Assembly (NCBI RefSeq): GCF_002234675.1
Contig: NC_019879.2
Location: 25,604,773-25,668,772, forward strand
DNA: 64,000 bases
Reading direction: 5' to 3'
Source of the DNA: Oryzias latipes
Taxonomy: Eukaryota > Chordata > Actinopteri > Beloniformes > Adrianichthyidae
Shown here: in pieces, positions 32,300-44,696 of the stretch
Position numbering within the stretch: position 1 is the stretch's first letter
Layout: each line of letters starts with the position of its first letter
Made by a program: the position numbers and the translations under genes
Notes under the pieces: model-generated
What the model was told of the DNA's origin: nothing
Databases searched by the model: none
Seen by the model: the letters and a program-made list of their open reading frames with translations, nothing else

Positions 32300-35200
32300 C
32301 AAATGCCTCATTTTCAGAGCCAATGGGTCCACATACATCAACAACCTACAGTCAAGTCCATTGGAATAACATCCACCAGTGCCAGCAGAGCTTTTTAGTA
32401 TCATTAAACTTTTTACTCTTTGAAGTTGTTCCCTCACTTTCTTAGTTCTTCAAAAATACTAAATTTCACTGCATTTGCAGAAAGATTAACTCATGAAGCG
32501 AAGCGAGTTTATGCGGGAAAAAAAAAGACCACTGAAAATATGACCCCACAACATTTCATTTCTCCACGTCTTCCTTATCTCTGAGTGAAACCCAACAGCT
32601 GAATGTTGGAGATGCCGATTTGCATGTAAATGAAACCGTAGTCTGTTTTTTTCATGAAACCACACCTTAAATTTCACCTTAACTCAATTTATACAGATTT
32701 GCGGGTTGTAGAGGAAAAAACACCTTTGGAAAATGTTTCATGAACGGCCGATAAATGAGAAAAAAAAAGTTTTTATTATTATTTCTTTGCTTGAAAAAGA
32801 AAATACTTATTTATGTGTTGAATAAACAAAGAGATTATCCATGTTGGACCAGGACTGATGCAAACAGATGGAAGGATTTTTCAGAGGAAAAGCACAGCAA
32901 TCTACAGTAAATATTAATTATAAATAAAAACATATTGGTGCCATTTTAGGTTACGTTTTTTTTTAAACAAATAAACCAAACTATAGTATAATTTCCAAAT
33001 TCACTATTTGACAGAAAGATATTAGAGCTGCACAACAAAAAAAAAACAGGGATAAAAGCAATTTGTGATGCTGTTGTTTTTAAAATATAGAAAATAAATA
33101 ATTGTACACAAAAATGAACATATATATTTTGCTGTCATTATAATATTACGTGTTTTGCTTATATATGTGCAAGCTTTACAGTGTGTTTTACTTCATTATG
33201 CAATCCTGAAGAGAGCTTTAGTGTTGTCGTTAGTTGATCTATTCTTGGCTCACACATTTCTCTCCTTGTGTTGTTTGATCCTTTTTTTTTTTTTTTTACC
33301 AATTGGAGATGAGAGGGTGTAGTAGATGCGTTTAGAGTTTGAAAGCAGCAGGGTGGAGAGAAGCCCAGCAGCTAAAGGAAACTGCAGGAGGAAATAGAGA
33401 AACATCTTGACCCTGTGGATACACTGGAGAAAGGACTTTCTGGATGCTTGCAGAGCAAAGGAAAGCTCACAAACGGGTAAAAACTATAATCAGAGGCAAC
33501 TTCTTTTTTCCACATCCAAGGTCAGTGTAGAAATTATGAGCAGGGAAAGCAGCATAATAATGATGGCGGCAGTCATTAAGTATTTAACACCCTATTCCAC
33601 ACTGCATGCTTTGGACTTGTGAGCATAAGGAGTAACAACAAAGATGTCTCTTTTTGCTCTAAAGCTTTTTTTGCTGTTGTCTGAACTGGATTTTTATTTT
33701 GCAAACTTTTTTGGAACTCCCTGTTGTCTGACTTGTTTTGGGTTTTTCCCTCATTCCTTTGTCATCTGCAGAAGCTCGGTCGGTCACGCTTTTTAGATTA
33801 TAGGAGCTAGGTGACTGTTTGCAAGGCTGGATGGAGTAAATGGGCTGGGCTCGCCAGGGTCTGAAGATGGGGGGGAGTATTCTGGAAGAAGAAAAAAAAA
33901 AAGACAGTTTAATTAGAATGTACAGCTAGAAGCGGTTGGGTTGCCATGGTTACGGGAAAGGAGATGAATGAATGACATCAGAGTGGCGGGGAGGTGAGGG
34001 AGTGTGAAATTGATTTGGTGGTGGAGCACGGGGGAGATGACTCTCACTGGATTTTCGCCAGGCAGACACATTCCTCGCCACGCTGGTGTTTCCTTCTCTG
34101 GCAAGGTTCTGGTGTGTTCTAACGGTGGCGGTGAGTCCGGAGGGTGAGTGATGGGGAGGCTTTTGCTCGTACGTGTGGCTTGGGGGTTCAACAGCATGTA
34201 AAGGAAAGCATGAGAAGAGGACATGTGCGTGATTGTTTCGAACACAGCTCTTGCCGTGTCACTAGGAATGAAAGGAGGCAGATATGGCATGCAGTTGTCA
34301 GGGGGGCTAAATATACCGCGAGATGCTCCTTGTGGAGGAATGTGAGAGTATTTGGTCAAGAATGAACAGTTGATCAGTCAAAAACAGGTTTCTGTATGGA
34401 AAAAAGATGCATGTGTTGTAGGAAATACTCTCCTAATGGATCAGTACTATTATCTCATGTATAAGTTGTTATTAAATTTAGTAAGTTGATAATTTTTGGT
34501 TAACCTTTTAATAACTTGGCCACTTTTCTTGTTTCGTTTTACAGTTAAAGTAGGAGTTAGTTCCATATAGTCTTAGGGTGCTCCTCCTTTGCAGTGACAA
34601 GTTTTATTGACCACCCACTTGACCTTTCTTTGGTGATAAATGAGAAAACCGACCTTGGCCGACCCCCTCTGAACAAAGGCCTTGGTGTTGAAAAGTACAG
34701 GAGCAGGAAATAACGGCGAAAACGGAGGATCTCAAGTGAGGATGAGGATGTAACAGATGACAACGCGCTTAAAGGATTTATCTTTATGCTATTATGGAAA
34801 GCATCACTCCTTAATACAGCTGGAGGAACTAGTTAATGGTATCTTTCACAAAGTTAATCAGCGATATTGGAAAAAATATCCTACTTTCAGAATGCACTAC
34901 ATATTGTAATTGCAGATGTGATTGCAGCTACAATGTTATTTTTTACATAACATTTGTTTGCGCTTATGTCAGAGCTTCAGTTAAAAAAAATAAAACATAT
35001 AGATATATATATGAAATTTGAATAGAGAATAACAAATATATCTACATATGCACACACAAGAGTTTTAATTGAAGTCTTTGACATCAATTATAAGAAAAAG
35101 AGCAGACAAACTTATGAAAGATGAGAGGGTGTAGGATTTTTTTTTTTGCTGTTTTGTCGGAGAGAAATAAAGAAAAATATACTACAAATGTAGAAAATGT

Positions 35201-35890
35201 GTAGGTTGTTGTTTTTCTCGTGTGTGTAGCCCTCGTAACCTGGCGTGCATTTGGAGGGTTGGCGAGAGTGGATGTTGAGGGGCTCAGAGCAGATAACCTA
35301 AAGCCGCGTTGGCACTCCTCCTGAGTCTTTAAAAGCTCGGCTCAAAGCTTGAGTGGAAGGCTGCCAGCTTTTTGGACGACATGGTTGGGGGCACAAGTGG
35401 GTCAGATAGTCACTGGTCTTTTTTACTGAAATCTCTTTATTCGGAGAACAAAACTGAGCAAACAAGTTTTTCTTTTTTTTTTATCAATGAAAGTAAATGT
35501 ACAATTCAAACTAGGTCAGCCTGCGCCGTGTGTAAAATACTGCAATGTTGGTGGAATTCATGTTTTTCCTTTCTCTTTTATTTTTAAACTCCAGTTATAT
35601 TCTGTCATACTGTAGAAATGAAAATTTAAAAGATTTGCTATGTTTGTAGTTACAAAAATTATTTAAAAAAATCAGAAGCAGTTTGCTGACTTTGCATTGA
35701 AGCTCCTCAATCAGGAAGTTGAATTTATTTGATTGTTGATCGCCATTGTAAATTTGATACTGGCTTGATTTTGTAAGTGTCTAGAAATATACATTCCAAC
35801 ATCGCCGGACTGCGATGATGATGATGCTTTGACCCTTCAAAGAGTAAAAATACCAAGTTTGAGACAACGCAGACCAGGTATTCCAATTTT
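32300..35890. other. intergenic, no confirmed gene
   Basis: About 33300-33480 and 33930-34330 are less AT-rich and repeat-free, so they are candidates for regulatory DNA or non-coding exons, without proof. A 148-codon minus-strand ORF at 33913-34359 has no recognised domain. Poly-T/A runs and a short TA tract (about 35003) are the only simple repeats. Confidence 0.35.
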
Positions 35891-35949
35891 AACCCAATGA
35901 TACCTGCCCACATACAGCAAGAGTTGTCCTTCATGTTTTGAGCAAAGGA

Positions 35950-36060
35950 CAACATTGATACTGCCATGGTCAGTGAAATTACCCGATCTCAGTCCTATTG
36001 GAGATTGTTTCAGATGAGATGGAGTGTCGTTTATGTCAGCAACCTGGTGGGGATCTGATC
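35950..36060 (+). pseudogene. possible Tc1/mariner transposase relic
   Basis: A frame from about 35960 reads LPWSVKLPDLSPIGD, resembling the W-x-x-x-SPDLNPIE segment around the last catalytic acid of Tc1/mariner transposases. Stops follow, and no ends are visible. Confidence 0.35.
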
Positions 36061-36864
36061 TAGGTGTGGACGACTTTAACATGTCATATTGGCTCCATTG
36101 GGTGAAGATGCACACATTATTGATGCACAAGGGGAACACATTCAATAATGTCTATGTAAAGTCAACTTTCAGCGACTTCTGAGAACTCAAAAAAAGACAT
36201 CTTGATGGCTTTAAGTTGGGTTAATCATTAGAATGATTTCTCGGAATTTGATCATAAGTTTATCCCAGCGAGGTACATATCATGGCTAAAAAAATACAAC
36301 CCTTTTTTTTAAGAGTTTAATTCACTAGGATATCCTTATTTGTCTCAGCTTTACTGTGACTCTACTAGTATTGGTTAAAAAGGCGCATTTTTGAAAGATT
36401 AGCAGAATATTTACCAAAGTCGTATCTAAAGCATGGGATGTTCTAAGCAGATGAGTTGGGGTATCACAGCATGTTATGAGTCCATTTGTGTGACTTACAT
36501 TTGATCCACTGCACTTTCTCCAATTTTTTTTTGTTTTTTCATTGCGAGCTGGTGCAATTATAAATTCTGTTATTTTACAAGATTATACATCAATTCATGA
36601 GCATAAAGTCATTCATGGTTTTGGGTAGAAACACTTGTTTCACAACAAATGTAAACTCAAATCCTTCAATCCACTTCAGGTTATGTTTTTATGTATGTTA
36701 AATGTGTTTCTTTATTGCATTTCCCCCCAGTCTAACCACCAAATCTTTAGCAGTCTAAGACAGTTTCAAATGCATAAGTCCTTCATTTGAAATGTGTGCA
36801 ACATGCAAGATATGTATGTGCTTCTAAACACAACAGCACTTTAGTGAATCTTTTTGGTGTTTTT

Positions 36865-37320
36865 AACATCTTAAAGCTGCATTTCTGAGTACTTATTTAT
36901 TCAAACTGGGGTGAATCGGGGACAGACTAAAAAAAAGGAAGTTTGAAAAAGTCTCAGCTGCGATGCAGCAACTGAAAAGGTGGGCCAGAATCTCCCTACT
37001 CTGCTCCATTTGAATGCGTCCACTTCCAGACAAATATTTGCTTTAACGTCTTTACTTTCCTCATCTGAGCTGCCTTCTGGCTCAAAACTGGACGGCTGGA
37101 TAGCTCCAATTTTGCTCGCCATTTGTGTTGCTCCGCTGATGTTAACGTGAGGTTGTGAGAGGCTGGAAGCTAGTGGGAGAAAGCGAAGGCTTTCTTCCAC
37201 GTTCACAACCCAGAGGCAGGTTTTGGATGAACTCCTTTTGCGCTGCACAAACTCTGTCCAAAATAACAACACAGGTTTTTTTTTATTGCATAATTATGAT
37301 TAAAAGAACACTGGAAATGC
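36865..37320 (-). mobile_element. 'AAGACCCACTC' family copy with readable peptide
   Basis: Oriented on the minus strand. It contains an ORF (37272-36901) with GAIQPSSFEPEGSSDEESKD, similar in frame to the copy at 47635-48262. Flanking words such as CACAACCCAGAGGCAG and GCTGCATTTCTGAGTACTTA match other copies. Terminal repeats are missing. Confidence 0.55.
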
Positions 37321-37329
37321 TTTTACAAT

Positions 37330-39215
37330 AGATAAACTGCTCTCAGCAGGGTTGCAAAAGCTGAGGACAAAATGTGGGTTAAAAGCTGAAGTTGTGTTTC
37401 TGTGTCAGGCAGCAGTCTATTGGTTCATCCTCAGTCATCAGGGGGACACAACAAAAGGCAGGAAAGACACCATGGAGTGTTGCTCCACTCAGATTTGTTA
37501 CATGCTGACTTGAGCTGTTCTTTCATTTGTTGAGGTATTGATTGGTTCTCACCGAGACTCGCCTGCATCCAGTCTAGTCCACTGTGTGCCGGCAGCTTGG
37601 AGCTGAGAGTCAGAGGAGGGAAGTGAAGGACAAACAAAGGCAGACTCTTTCAGTTTGAGGAATTCAAGCGGTTAAGAGGAGGGAAAAAAAGTCATTTAGA
37701 GAGCAGGGGGGAAGGAGAACTCACTTAACCAATAAAAGCAGAGAAACTGGCGTGTTAATTTTTACAGCTCTCTTGTCTTTTCTGCCTTCATCACGTTTCC
37801 TAATTTATTTAATTTGTCTTTTCTATTGTCTTGACAGCTGTTCTCTCCCCTCGTGTGGTTAGAACGTCTGCAGGTATGAGCTGAATCTGTCCAGCAAGAC
37901 GCAGATTAGATGGTGTCACAGATGTTTTGTTCTAAGTAATTACCAACCAACCTCTTTATTTTCTCTTTTTATACTTCTGTGGAATCTTGAATTGCAAAAT
38001 TAGAGGAGTTTTGGCTGATCTGTCTGCTGTAGAGTCCACAGTGAAGCATGTTTTCCAGCTTCTGTGTGGCCACTTTTGTTGATTTATGGTTCACATCCAG
38101 TTTCCTTCGAATTTACTTTTGGTTTTTGTTGTGTCACAGTGAACTTCCAAAAAAAGACTGAAGATTTAAAGTTTTTTTTGTCTGTTTTTACCATGTGGAT
38201 GTATGTGAATCTCATAAATGGTCAATTCCGACTAATTTTGCGGAGGACTGACCTTCCTGCTGATGTTGAAATAAGTCAGTGTTGTGTTTAAGGTTTTTTA
38301 TGTTTAAGCTATATTTTCTTGCGACAGTACTCATAGGTTTCCACACCTCTGACAAACGAACAAGCCTAACATACACAGAAAGTTGCTTTGCTGTAGATTT
38401 TAACAGCAATGTTCTTGCAGTCATCTTAGTTCTCAAAGTTATTAAAACGGTCAACAGATCACGATCTGGCTCCTGCAAACACAGGTTCAACTACACAAAA
38501 CAGATGAACTGACAACAAAGTGTGATTTTAATCTAACAGATTATGTTTTGGCATCAAGAAAACATAATCAGTCGAGTTAATTTAAAAAAAATAAGTGTTT
38601 ATAATTGTTCTAGATTAGTCTGCTTAAGCTCAGCAGTTCATCTCAAAAGTTCAAGCATGAAGGCGCAGAGGTTTGCAATTTGTTATTTCATGATCTGTTG
38701 GTCAGCATTTGCCTCAAAGCCATTTTTTTCAAGTTATTAAGGATAAACTTAGTCCCACAAATAGAATAATACCAAATACATAAGTATTTGATCATGTTTC
38801 AGCTCAAAAATCTCTTTCAGACGTGTGTTTAGAGTTTTGGCACGATGTTGTATTACAGACCTTGTTTAGAGCAGACATATTCAACCTCTACAGACACTTC
38901 TATCTTTCCACTTTATTTCTTTATTTATGCTGCATTTCCCCTCAACTTCAAAAGCAGAATTTGGAAAAAAAAATATTTTTTTGTGCATTTTTAACAGAAA
39001 TACTCCAATTATCATCTGAAACAAATGTGCAAAAATGCTTTATATGCTTTTATATTTTCTTACATCTACATTCTGTTCAGGAAACTTTTATTATTATTTT
39101 TTGCTGGGAAAAATTATTTTGCCATCTGTCCTGCTTTCAGACGAAAGCAGGCAATATATGTTTGCATTTAACACACTTCTCTTTACAAAAAAAGTCACAT
39201 TTGTATCCAACATCG
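37330..39215. other. intergenic, no gene seen
   Basis: Mostly AT-rich, with no exon-like sequence. The ORFs are short and unrelated to known proteins as far as I can tell. Confidence 0.35.
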
Positions 39216-39224
39216 TGGTAAAAA

Positions 39225-39600
39225 GGTACGGTGTCACAAGAGCAGGCAGACGGCTGGATTCAAATGCAGCAGGTTTGTTAGCTCGGCTAAAAGTCCACAA
39301 AGCTAAATCAAGGTCAGGCAGACAGGGGTCAATAGCAGGCATAAGATCATCAGAGGAGAGATAGGTGTAGTCAGGAACCAGGCAAGAGTTGAGGCAGGCA
39401 AACAGAGTCAGATACAGGGTCAGGAAATAGTTGGTAAGAAAGGCAGGGTGGCACAAACAATACTTCACACTGAGTGGGGCTCAGGTGTGCAACATCCAGG
39501 AAGTGTGCGCTGGGGTTGCTGGGAGGTGTAGTGGGGTTAAAACTCTGGGGACTGCTCCTGGCAGTGACCAGAGGGGGATACAGAGTTCTGACTTTTGACA
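39225..39600. repeat. unclassified interspersed repeat
   Basis: A less AT-rich block (GGTGTCACAAGAGCAGGCAG, CAGGCAAGAGTTGAGGCAGG, GGAAGTGTGCGCTGGGGTTG, CTGGCAGTGACCAGAGGGGG) whose wording resembles a common fish repeat. No terminal structures were found. Confidence 0.35.
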
Positions 39601-39839
39601 CATGGCAACACAACATCAAATATTTTCATATGTGTGGAGCTGATAAAGATCTTATGGCCTTATCTCAAAGCTTCCCATTTCCATAGCAACTGAAGTTAAC
39701 ATGATACTGTTACAAACCAAATGATGTTTTGAAATATGGAAGGGAAAACATCATTTTGTTACATTTTATGTCAAAATTTGATGAAGAAATTCTGGAAAAT
39801 TTGTCTGAAATTCCAGCACTTTGCAGGTCATTCACTAGG

Positions 39840-40640
39840 ACCCCCCCCCCCCCCCTGAGTGTCTGAAATGACATTCTGAGTGTCTGAAATGACATTTGAC
39901 TGAAGGTGGCCCCCCCACAACAGAAGAATCTCATTTTCATTTGAATGTTTGAAGTGACGAATGTTTATACAAATTTTCTAGACGCCCCTTACATCTTTAA
40001 TTTTCATGTATTTCAAAAAAATTGAAATAAAAAAGTAACACTAGCATTGGAAATAGTTTTGTTTTGTAGGGTTGTATTTTTTTTTTTTTTTTTAAAGTGG
40101 ATGGGATACCAAGAAAAATTAAAGTACCCTACCAGATTAAAGGTTTTTATTTGAAACATTATTAAAGTATTTATTTAAAAAAAAGTGAAAATGAATTAAA
40201 GTAAAAAAAAAAAAACTCTACAATGATTCCAACAGCTGCTGCAATTTTCTCCTCCCATTACAGTGCCATTATGTAAAAAAACTGATTTCCCTTCTTCACT
40301 GCATACCAAATTGTTAAATGCATGACTTTTCCTTTGTTTTTATTTTTACTAAGAATACCCTTTTGCTGTAATGCAGATGGAAAAACCCAAAGGGGACACT
40401 TTTTTTGTTACGGTTTCGTTACAGAAGAGAGAAATTAGCAACAGGAAGAAGTGGCCATTGGAGCTGAAAAACACTTTTTTTTGTATTTACCAAGATGTTT
40501 GATTATTTTCTATGTCCATAAAATTTTCTTTGAAAGAACTGACCTTGAAAGAAAAATGCATATTGGTTGAGACCAAAACTCCCATTTGATTAGATGCTTT
40601 TTTCTAGCTAAAGCTTAACTGAGGTTATGTAAAGCTGAAG
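39840..40640. other. intergenic, no gene seen; poly-C and poly-T runs
   Basis: A C15 run begins at 39841, followed by an imperfect direct repeat of GAGTGTCTGAAATGACATT (39857 and 39878). A T17 run lies at about 40078-40094. No coding signal. Confidence 0.4.
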
Positions 40641-40649
40641 GTTGTAGAG

Positions 40650-41772
40650 CAGGGGTCGGGAACCTTTTTGGCCAAGAGAGCCATAAATGCCACATATTTT
40701 GAAATGTAATTTCGAAAGAGCCATACAATAATGTAGTGTCCCTTCCCCACACTGAGGCACGGAGACTTAACCTCTTTTAAAGTTCTTTATTCCGATTACT
40801 GCAGACCGCAACAAACGTCGTTCAATTAATTCAGCAACTCCTGAATCTCTCCCGCCGACACGAGAGCGCTTCTCCCAACTTTATATTCCCCCCTCCCGCT
40901 GCAGCCCTCCCATTTCCCTTATTCGGCCCATAGCTGAACCCCATTGGTCCAAACTACCTAACAACAGGCTGAGCGACAGAACTGAGGGCCAATCAGAGCT
41001 CTGCTTGACGCGTTCAATGAACTCCAGAACTTTTAACGCGGCCCAACAGCCATCCAACTCAGTCCGCGACAATTTGTTTAAAACTAAATATACAAATGAA
41101 TGTGTGCATTTGATTTAATTTCAACATTTTTAAAGTACAATAAGTCTGTGGATTCTTTTTAATATTGTTATTCTGTTGCTAATAAATGATGAGTATTTCT
41201 CGTGGTAGTTTTGTTGATGGTCTAGTCTGGTTGATACGTGGTGAGTTTCTGCTTCGTTCAGGCGTTGAGACTTTAAACGTGATCGTAGGTCTGAATGTTC
41301 TGTAGATGTGACAAAGACTCCTCACATGCAGACGGGGAGCCAAACACACACTCACACGCTGCAGTGAGTGACGGGAAGCGGGTTTTACGTTTTTACAATC
41401 CCTGCGCGATTCACCTGCTGCCTGTCCCCACAACACCTCAGCCCCACCCCCCTGCTTTCTCCCTCACACATCCCGTCCCCGCATCTGCGCGCTCTTTCTC
41501 AGAGACGGGAGCGCGTAGTTTTATGCACGTCAATTCACAGGTTTCCAGCTGGTACAAACTCTGTGAAATAATAGATAATAGTAACTGATAGCGCTGGCGC
41601 AGATTTCTCTCTCTAAGCACTGCTACTACTGCGCGCCTCTGGCATCGCATCGCGCCCGAGAAGGACTGGTCTAATGAAAAAAAAAAACTATAATTAAAGA
41701 TTTGTCTGCGAGCCACATGTGACCATCAAAAGAGCCATATATGGCTCGCGAGCCATAGGTTCCCGACCCCTG
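40650..41772. mobile_element. hAT non-autonomous element with perfect 8-bp duplication
   Basis: The left end CAGGGGTCGGGAACCTTTTT and right end GGTTCCCGACCCCTG are inverted repeats. TTGTAGAG occurs immediately on both sides (40642-40649 and 41773-41780), an exact 8-bp target duplication. Inside are AAGAGAGCCATAAATGCCAC and GAGCCATATATGGCTCGC, hallmarks of a very common hAT family. The inner right part (about 41200-41660) is GC-richer and looks like a parental 5' leader. A solo LTR interrupts it at 40737-41071. No transposase remains. Confidence 0.88.
40737..41071 (-). mobile_element. solo LTR of an LTR retrotransposon
   Basis: On the minus strand it begins TGTCGCGGACTGAGTTGG and ends GGGGAAGGGACA (TG...CA, with TGTC/GACA ends). 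A TATA box (AATATAAAGTTGG, about 40880) precedes CTCTCGTGTCGGCGGG, and a poly(A) signal GGAATAAAGAACTTT lies about 100 bases further on, giving the U3-R-U5 order. The flanks AATGT and AATTT are an imperfect candidate 5-bp duplication. No internal retroviral-type coding region is adjacent, so this is probably a recombination remnant. Superfamily not assigned. Confidence 0.7.
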
Positions 41773-42224
41773 TTGTAGAGGAATAATTAAAGTAGCAGTT
41801 TTCTTCCTGTGCTTTACCTCTTTGTTTGTGTGGCAACATCACGCATGCAAATACATTCAGACTTCTAAATGTGCCTTGTAAAATAAATAATATTTGTATA
41901 AATATATCACACAAAATGAATTATTAATTGGAGGAGGTCTCCTTTCATTTATAATGCATCACTGCCGAACATGCAAAGTGCCTTTGGATGAGCCACAAAA
42001 TATCCCTGCAAAAGCCAGGATGTCCTATTGGTGTGGTTAATTACATTGGATGCAGTCACAGTGGCACACATTCCAGCCTAAAATTATGGAAATCATCCCA
42101 CAGGTTTGCTCCACACATCAGGAAAAGTGCAGCAGAATGATAGGTGTGTCAGAAAGTATGTCACATCTGCTTTTTCTGTAAATCCGAGCATCCAATCAGA
42201 AGAATTTTGCACTCCTTCATAGAA

Positions 42225-42665
42225 GGCGACACAGACTTATATGCCCTGCAAGATATTTTAATCACGTGATCTCCGCTGCAAATTCACCTCCTCCACCTCT
42301 GTTTTGACGCACAGAAAATTCGCTGCTCCATGCTCTTCTGAAACTGTAATCATAAATGTGATGATTCTACCGCGTGTGGGAGGAGCTACTGTTCAAAGCT
42401 CTCAGTCTCATCACTATATGGGAGCTTTGACTGTATGTCTGTATATCTCATACAGTCAATGCATGGAAGACATGGATGAGGCTGAGAGATCAGGTTTATC
42501 TAATTTGAAGAGCTCCACAAAAGCGTCTGTAATCATGTCTCCATGTCTGGGGGTCATGAGATCATTTAGAGACTCACCCAGTACGATGAGCTTCACCATC
42601 TACTGCTGGAGCTGCATTTGGGTGACGGTTGCTTTCAGCGGTACTCCCATCTCTCTGTGACCAAG
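42225..42665 (-). mobile_element. relic ending in CATTGACTGTAT, with degraded coding frame
   Basis: On the minus strand a frame from 42659 reads VPLKATVTQMQLQQ, stop, then VLGESLNDLMTPRHGDMIT and DAFVELFK up to SSMSSMH before a stop next to CATTGACTGTATGAGATA. The same sequence, more decayed, is at 54150-54365 in plus orientation. It appears to be the 3' coding end of an autonomous element sharing the terminus of 5942-6751. I do not recognise the protein. Confidence 0.45.
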
Positions 42666-42789
42666 TTTGCAGTTTTACATTAGTCCCAGGAGGAAAAAAA
42701 AATCTATTAAATTAAAGGAACTTAGTAAGATTTTCCTCATTCAAATTAGAAACATATGATAAAGTTTAGGAGGAGAAAGATCCACTCCA

Positions 42790-43060
42790 ACATGTTGGTT
42801 TTGGACTCCACCTGCTGATCACGTCGTCAGCACCTCATAGGCCGAAGCTCTTGATTGATCGACACGATGCTTCTTCTTCACCAAAGTTCAGATATTTAAA
42901 CTGTTGACATGCTGGGATGCCCAAATCATGACACGACGCCCGACGCTCAAAACAGGCCGCTGGACCTCCGATAGTGATGTACATCGACTTCACATTAAAA
43001 CTGGATGCCCCAGACATGCTAATTGCATTCTATGTAATTACAGGTCAAGTCATTAGGTAA
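42790..43060. repeat. unclassified interspersed repeat, Harbinger-like wording
   Basis: TGGACTCCACCTGCTGATCA, GACACGACGCCCGACGCTCA and GTGATGTACATCGACTTCAC are words I associate with fish Harbinger-type repeats. Ends and duplications were not found. A TATATA tract follows at 43067-43105. Confidence 0.3.
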
Positions 43061-44279
43061 AAAAATTATAATATATATATACATATAAATATGTATATAT
43101 ACACACACACATATGAACGCAAGTATGCATTACGTGACTTCACAAAGCATTCATGCAAACTGACATTTAAAGTAAAAACATGACATTCAGATCTACTGCA
43201 GCGAGGTCAGAATGTCACAGGGAATGGCATTAATACAGAAGGCTCTCTGCATTATCCTCGCCCAAAAATATTACACTACCTGTAAGAACAAGACAAAAAA
43301 AAGCATCACTTGATGTTTTCAGCCTGTGAAAATGTGTTAAGCTGTGTGAGAGTCAGAGTGAAATGTTGGCAAATGGCACAAACATGCAGGCAGAAACACA
43401 CACTTGCATAATTTTACAAACTGATCTCACATAAAATGTGGCGTGCAGCAAAAACATTTGGCGTGATTTGACCTGATTTCCAATGACGGGACATTCTTTA
43501 GTATCTAAACACACATGCGCACACGTATGCACACCACTTTGTCCTGCTCTCATTCTCCTTCAAGCTTCTCCATTGTTCACCAGCACTGAAACCCACCGAG
43601 CTTCTCATCTTCTCTCTTTCCATCTCTACACATTTTTGACAGCAGCCGGGCGAATCAAAGCTCCCACTCTCTCATGCAGACGGAGCGTGCTTTATTACCC
43701 GCACAAGTGGAGGCATCGTGCCGCAGTTTGCTAAAACTAATGTGGCTTTAGTAACACACCGCTGCCCGATCAAATTAGTTTGCTTATTGTTGTGTTTCAT
43801 AGCGTTCCTGTGAAGACTACTATTCAAAGAAATCTTGAGATTAGCTGTGAGGCATGATGTCATTAGGATCGTCCTTCACATTGCTTCATTATGAGTGTCT
43901 GCATTTGCTGTCTCGTCAGACTCATCTGTGAATTTGGGAGCATTACCATCAACGATGAGCACTTAACCTGCACAGAAAACCGCACTGCAGCAGCGTTTTC
44001 TCCGTCTGTCTGTTCCCTCCAAATAATCTTCCCGCGCTGCATCCCTCTCTCCTCCATCATTGTATTCTCCATTATGTGCTTCGAGAAAATATTTTGTTCT
44101 TTTGCCTACAAACAATTACAAAGCAGAATGAATGCTTGCCTCGTTGCCCTTCTGGAGCAGAGCTTACAGCAAAGCATCGGTATTCATCTTTGCGTCTATG
44201 TGTGGGGGGTTAAAAAGAAAGGAAAAAAAATCAGAGCAGCAGTGAGGAAGGAGAATGAAAGCATTGCGTCATGGGGGTG

Positions 44280-44668
44280 TGTTTGAGCAGGAGGAGGATG
44301 AGCCGGTTATCAGTCAGTGACGCCAGTCGCACACGTGTGTTGGCTGTGGCTGGGAGGACATTAGACAGTGCTAACCTGTCTGAGGAGAGCTGAGGAGGAA
44401 GCCGCAGTTCCCCTGCGCTGACCAAAGGCAGGCGTTCATGTGTGTGTGTGTGTGTGTTTGTGTGAGGCTGCATGAGCTGCAACCAGAGTGGCTGGTGAAT
44501 AATGCAGACAGGGGAACCGAGTTTGAGTAACATGCACCAAGCCGGTTTAATAATGCATTGTGCCGGTAACAAGCTCTGCGTTAGTTAGTCGTTCTGGAAC
44601 CTGTAGCTGCTTACCGCCTGCCTGACAGCCTTTCCGCCTGACTGCTGGACTCCTGGTCAACTCAGAAG
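44280..44668 (+). promoter_or_regulatory. MYO16: candidate promoter/leader of upstream MYO16 exon
   Basis: A less AT-rich, repeat-poor stretch directly before the short coding exon, with a CACGTG E-box at 44332-44337 and a TG microsatellite at 44439-44463. No TATA box is positioned clearly, so the start site is unknown. The assignment depends on the exon call that follows. Confidence 0.3.
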
Positions 44669-44696
44669 ATGTCTCACTACCATTTTATTAAATGTT
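44669..44696 (+). CDS. MYO16: MYO16 upstream coding exon (long isoform N-terminus)
   Basis: ATG (44669) in acceptable context (AAGATGT) encodes MSHYHFIKC and one base of the next codon, then a strong donor T|GTAAGT. The exon at 50465 begins with two bases that complete a Cys codon and an open frame [11 protein letters not shown] leading into the canonical MEIDQCLL start. The joined product adds 21 residues, four of them cysteines clustered at positions 9, 10, 11 and 15. The exact phase match and the absence of stops support a real exon. From memory, human MYO16 also has a longer isoform with an N-terminal extension of about this size. No transcript evidence is available here. Confidence 0.6.

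Noticed and set aside
33913..34359. 148-codon minus-strand ORF
   Set aside because: No motif or similarity known to me and no splice or start context; treated as chance.
36901..37272. Independent gene encoding a P2X7-C-like protein
   Set aside because: The frame lies inside a multi-copy repeat, lacks the rest of the domain and has no splice structure; annotated as transposon-derived.
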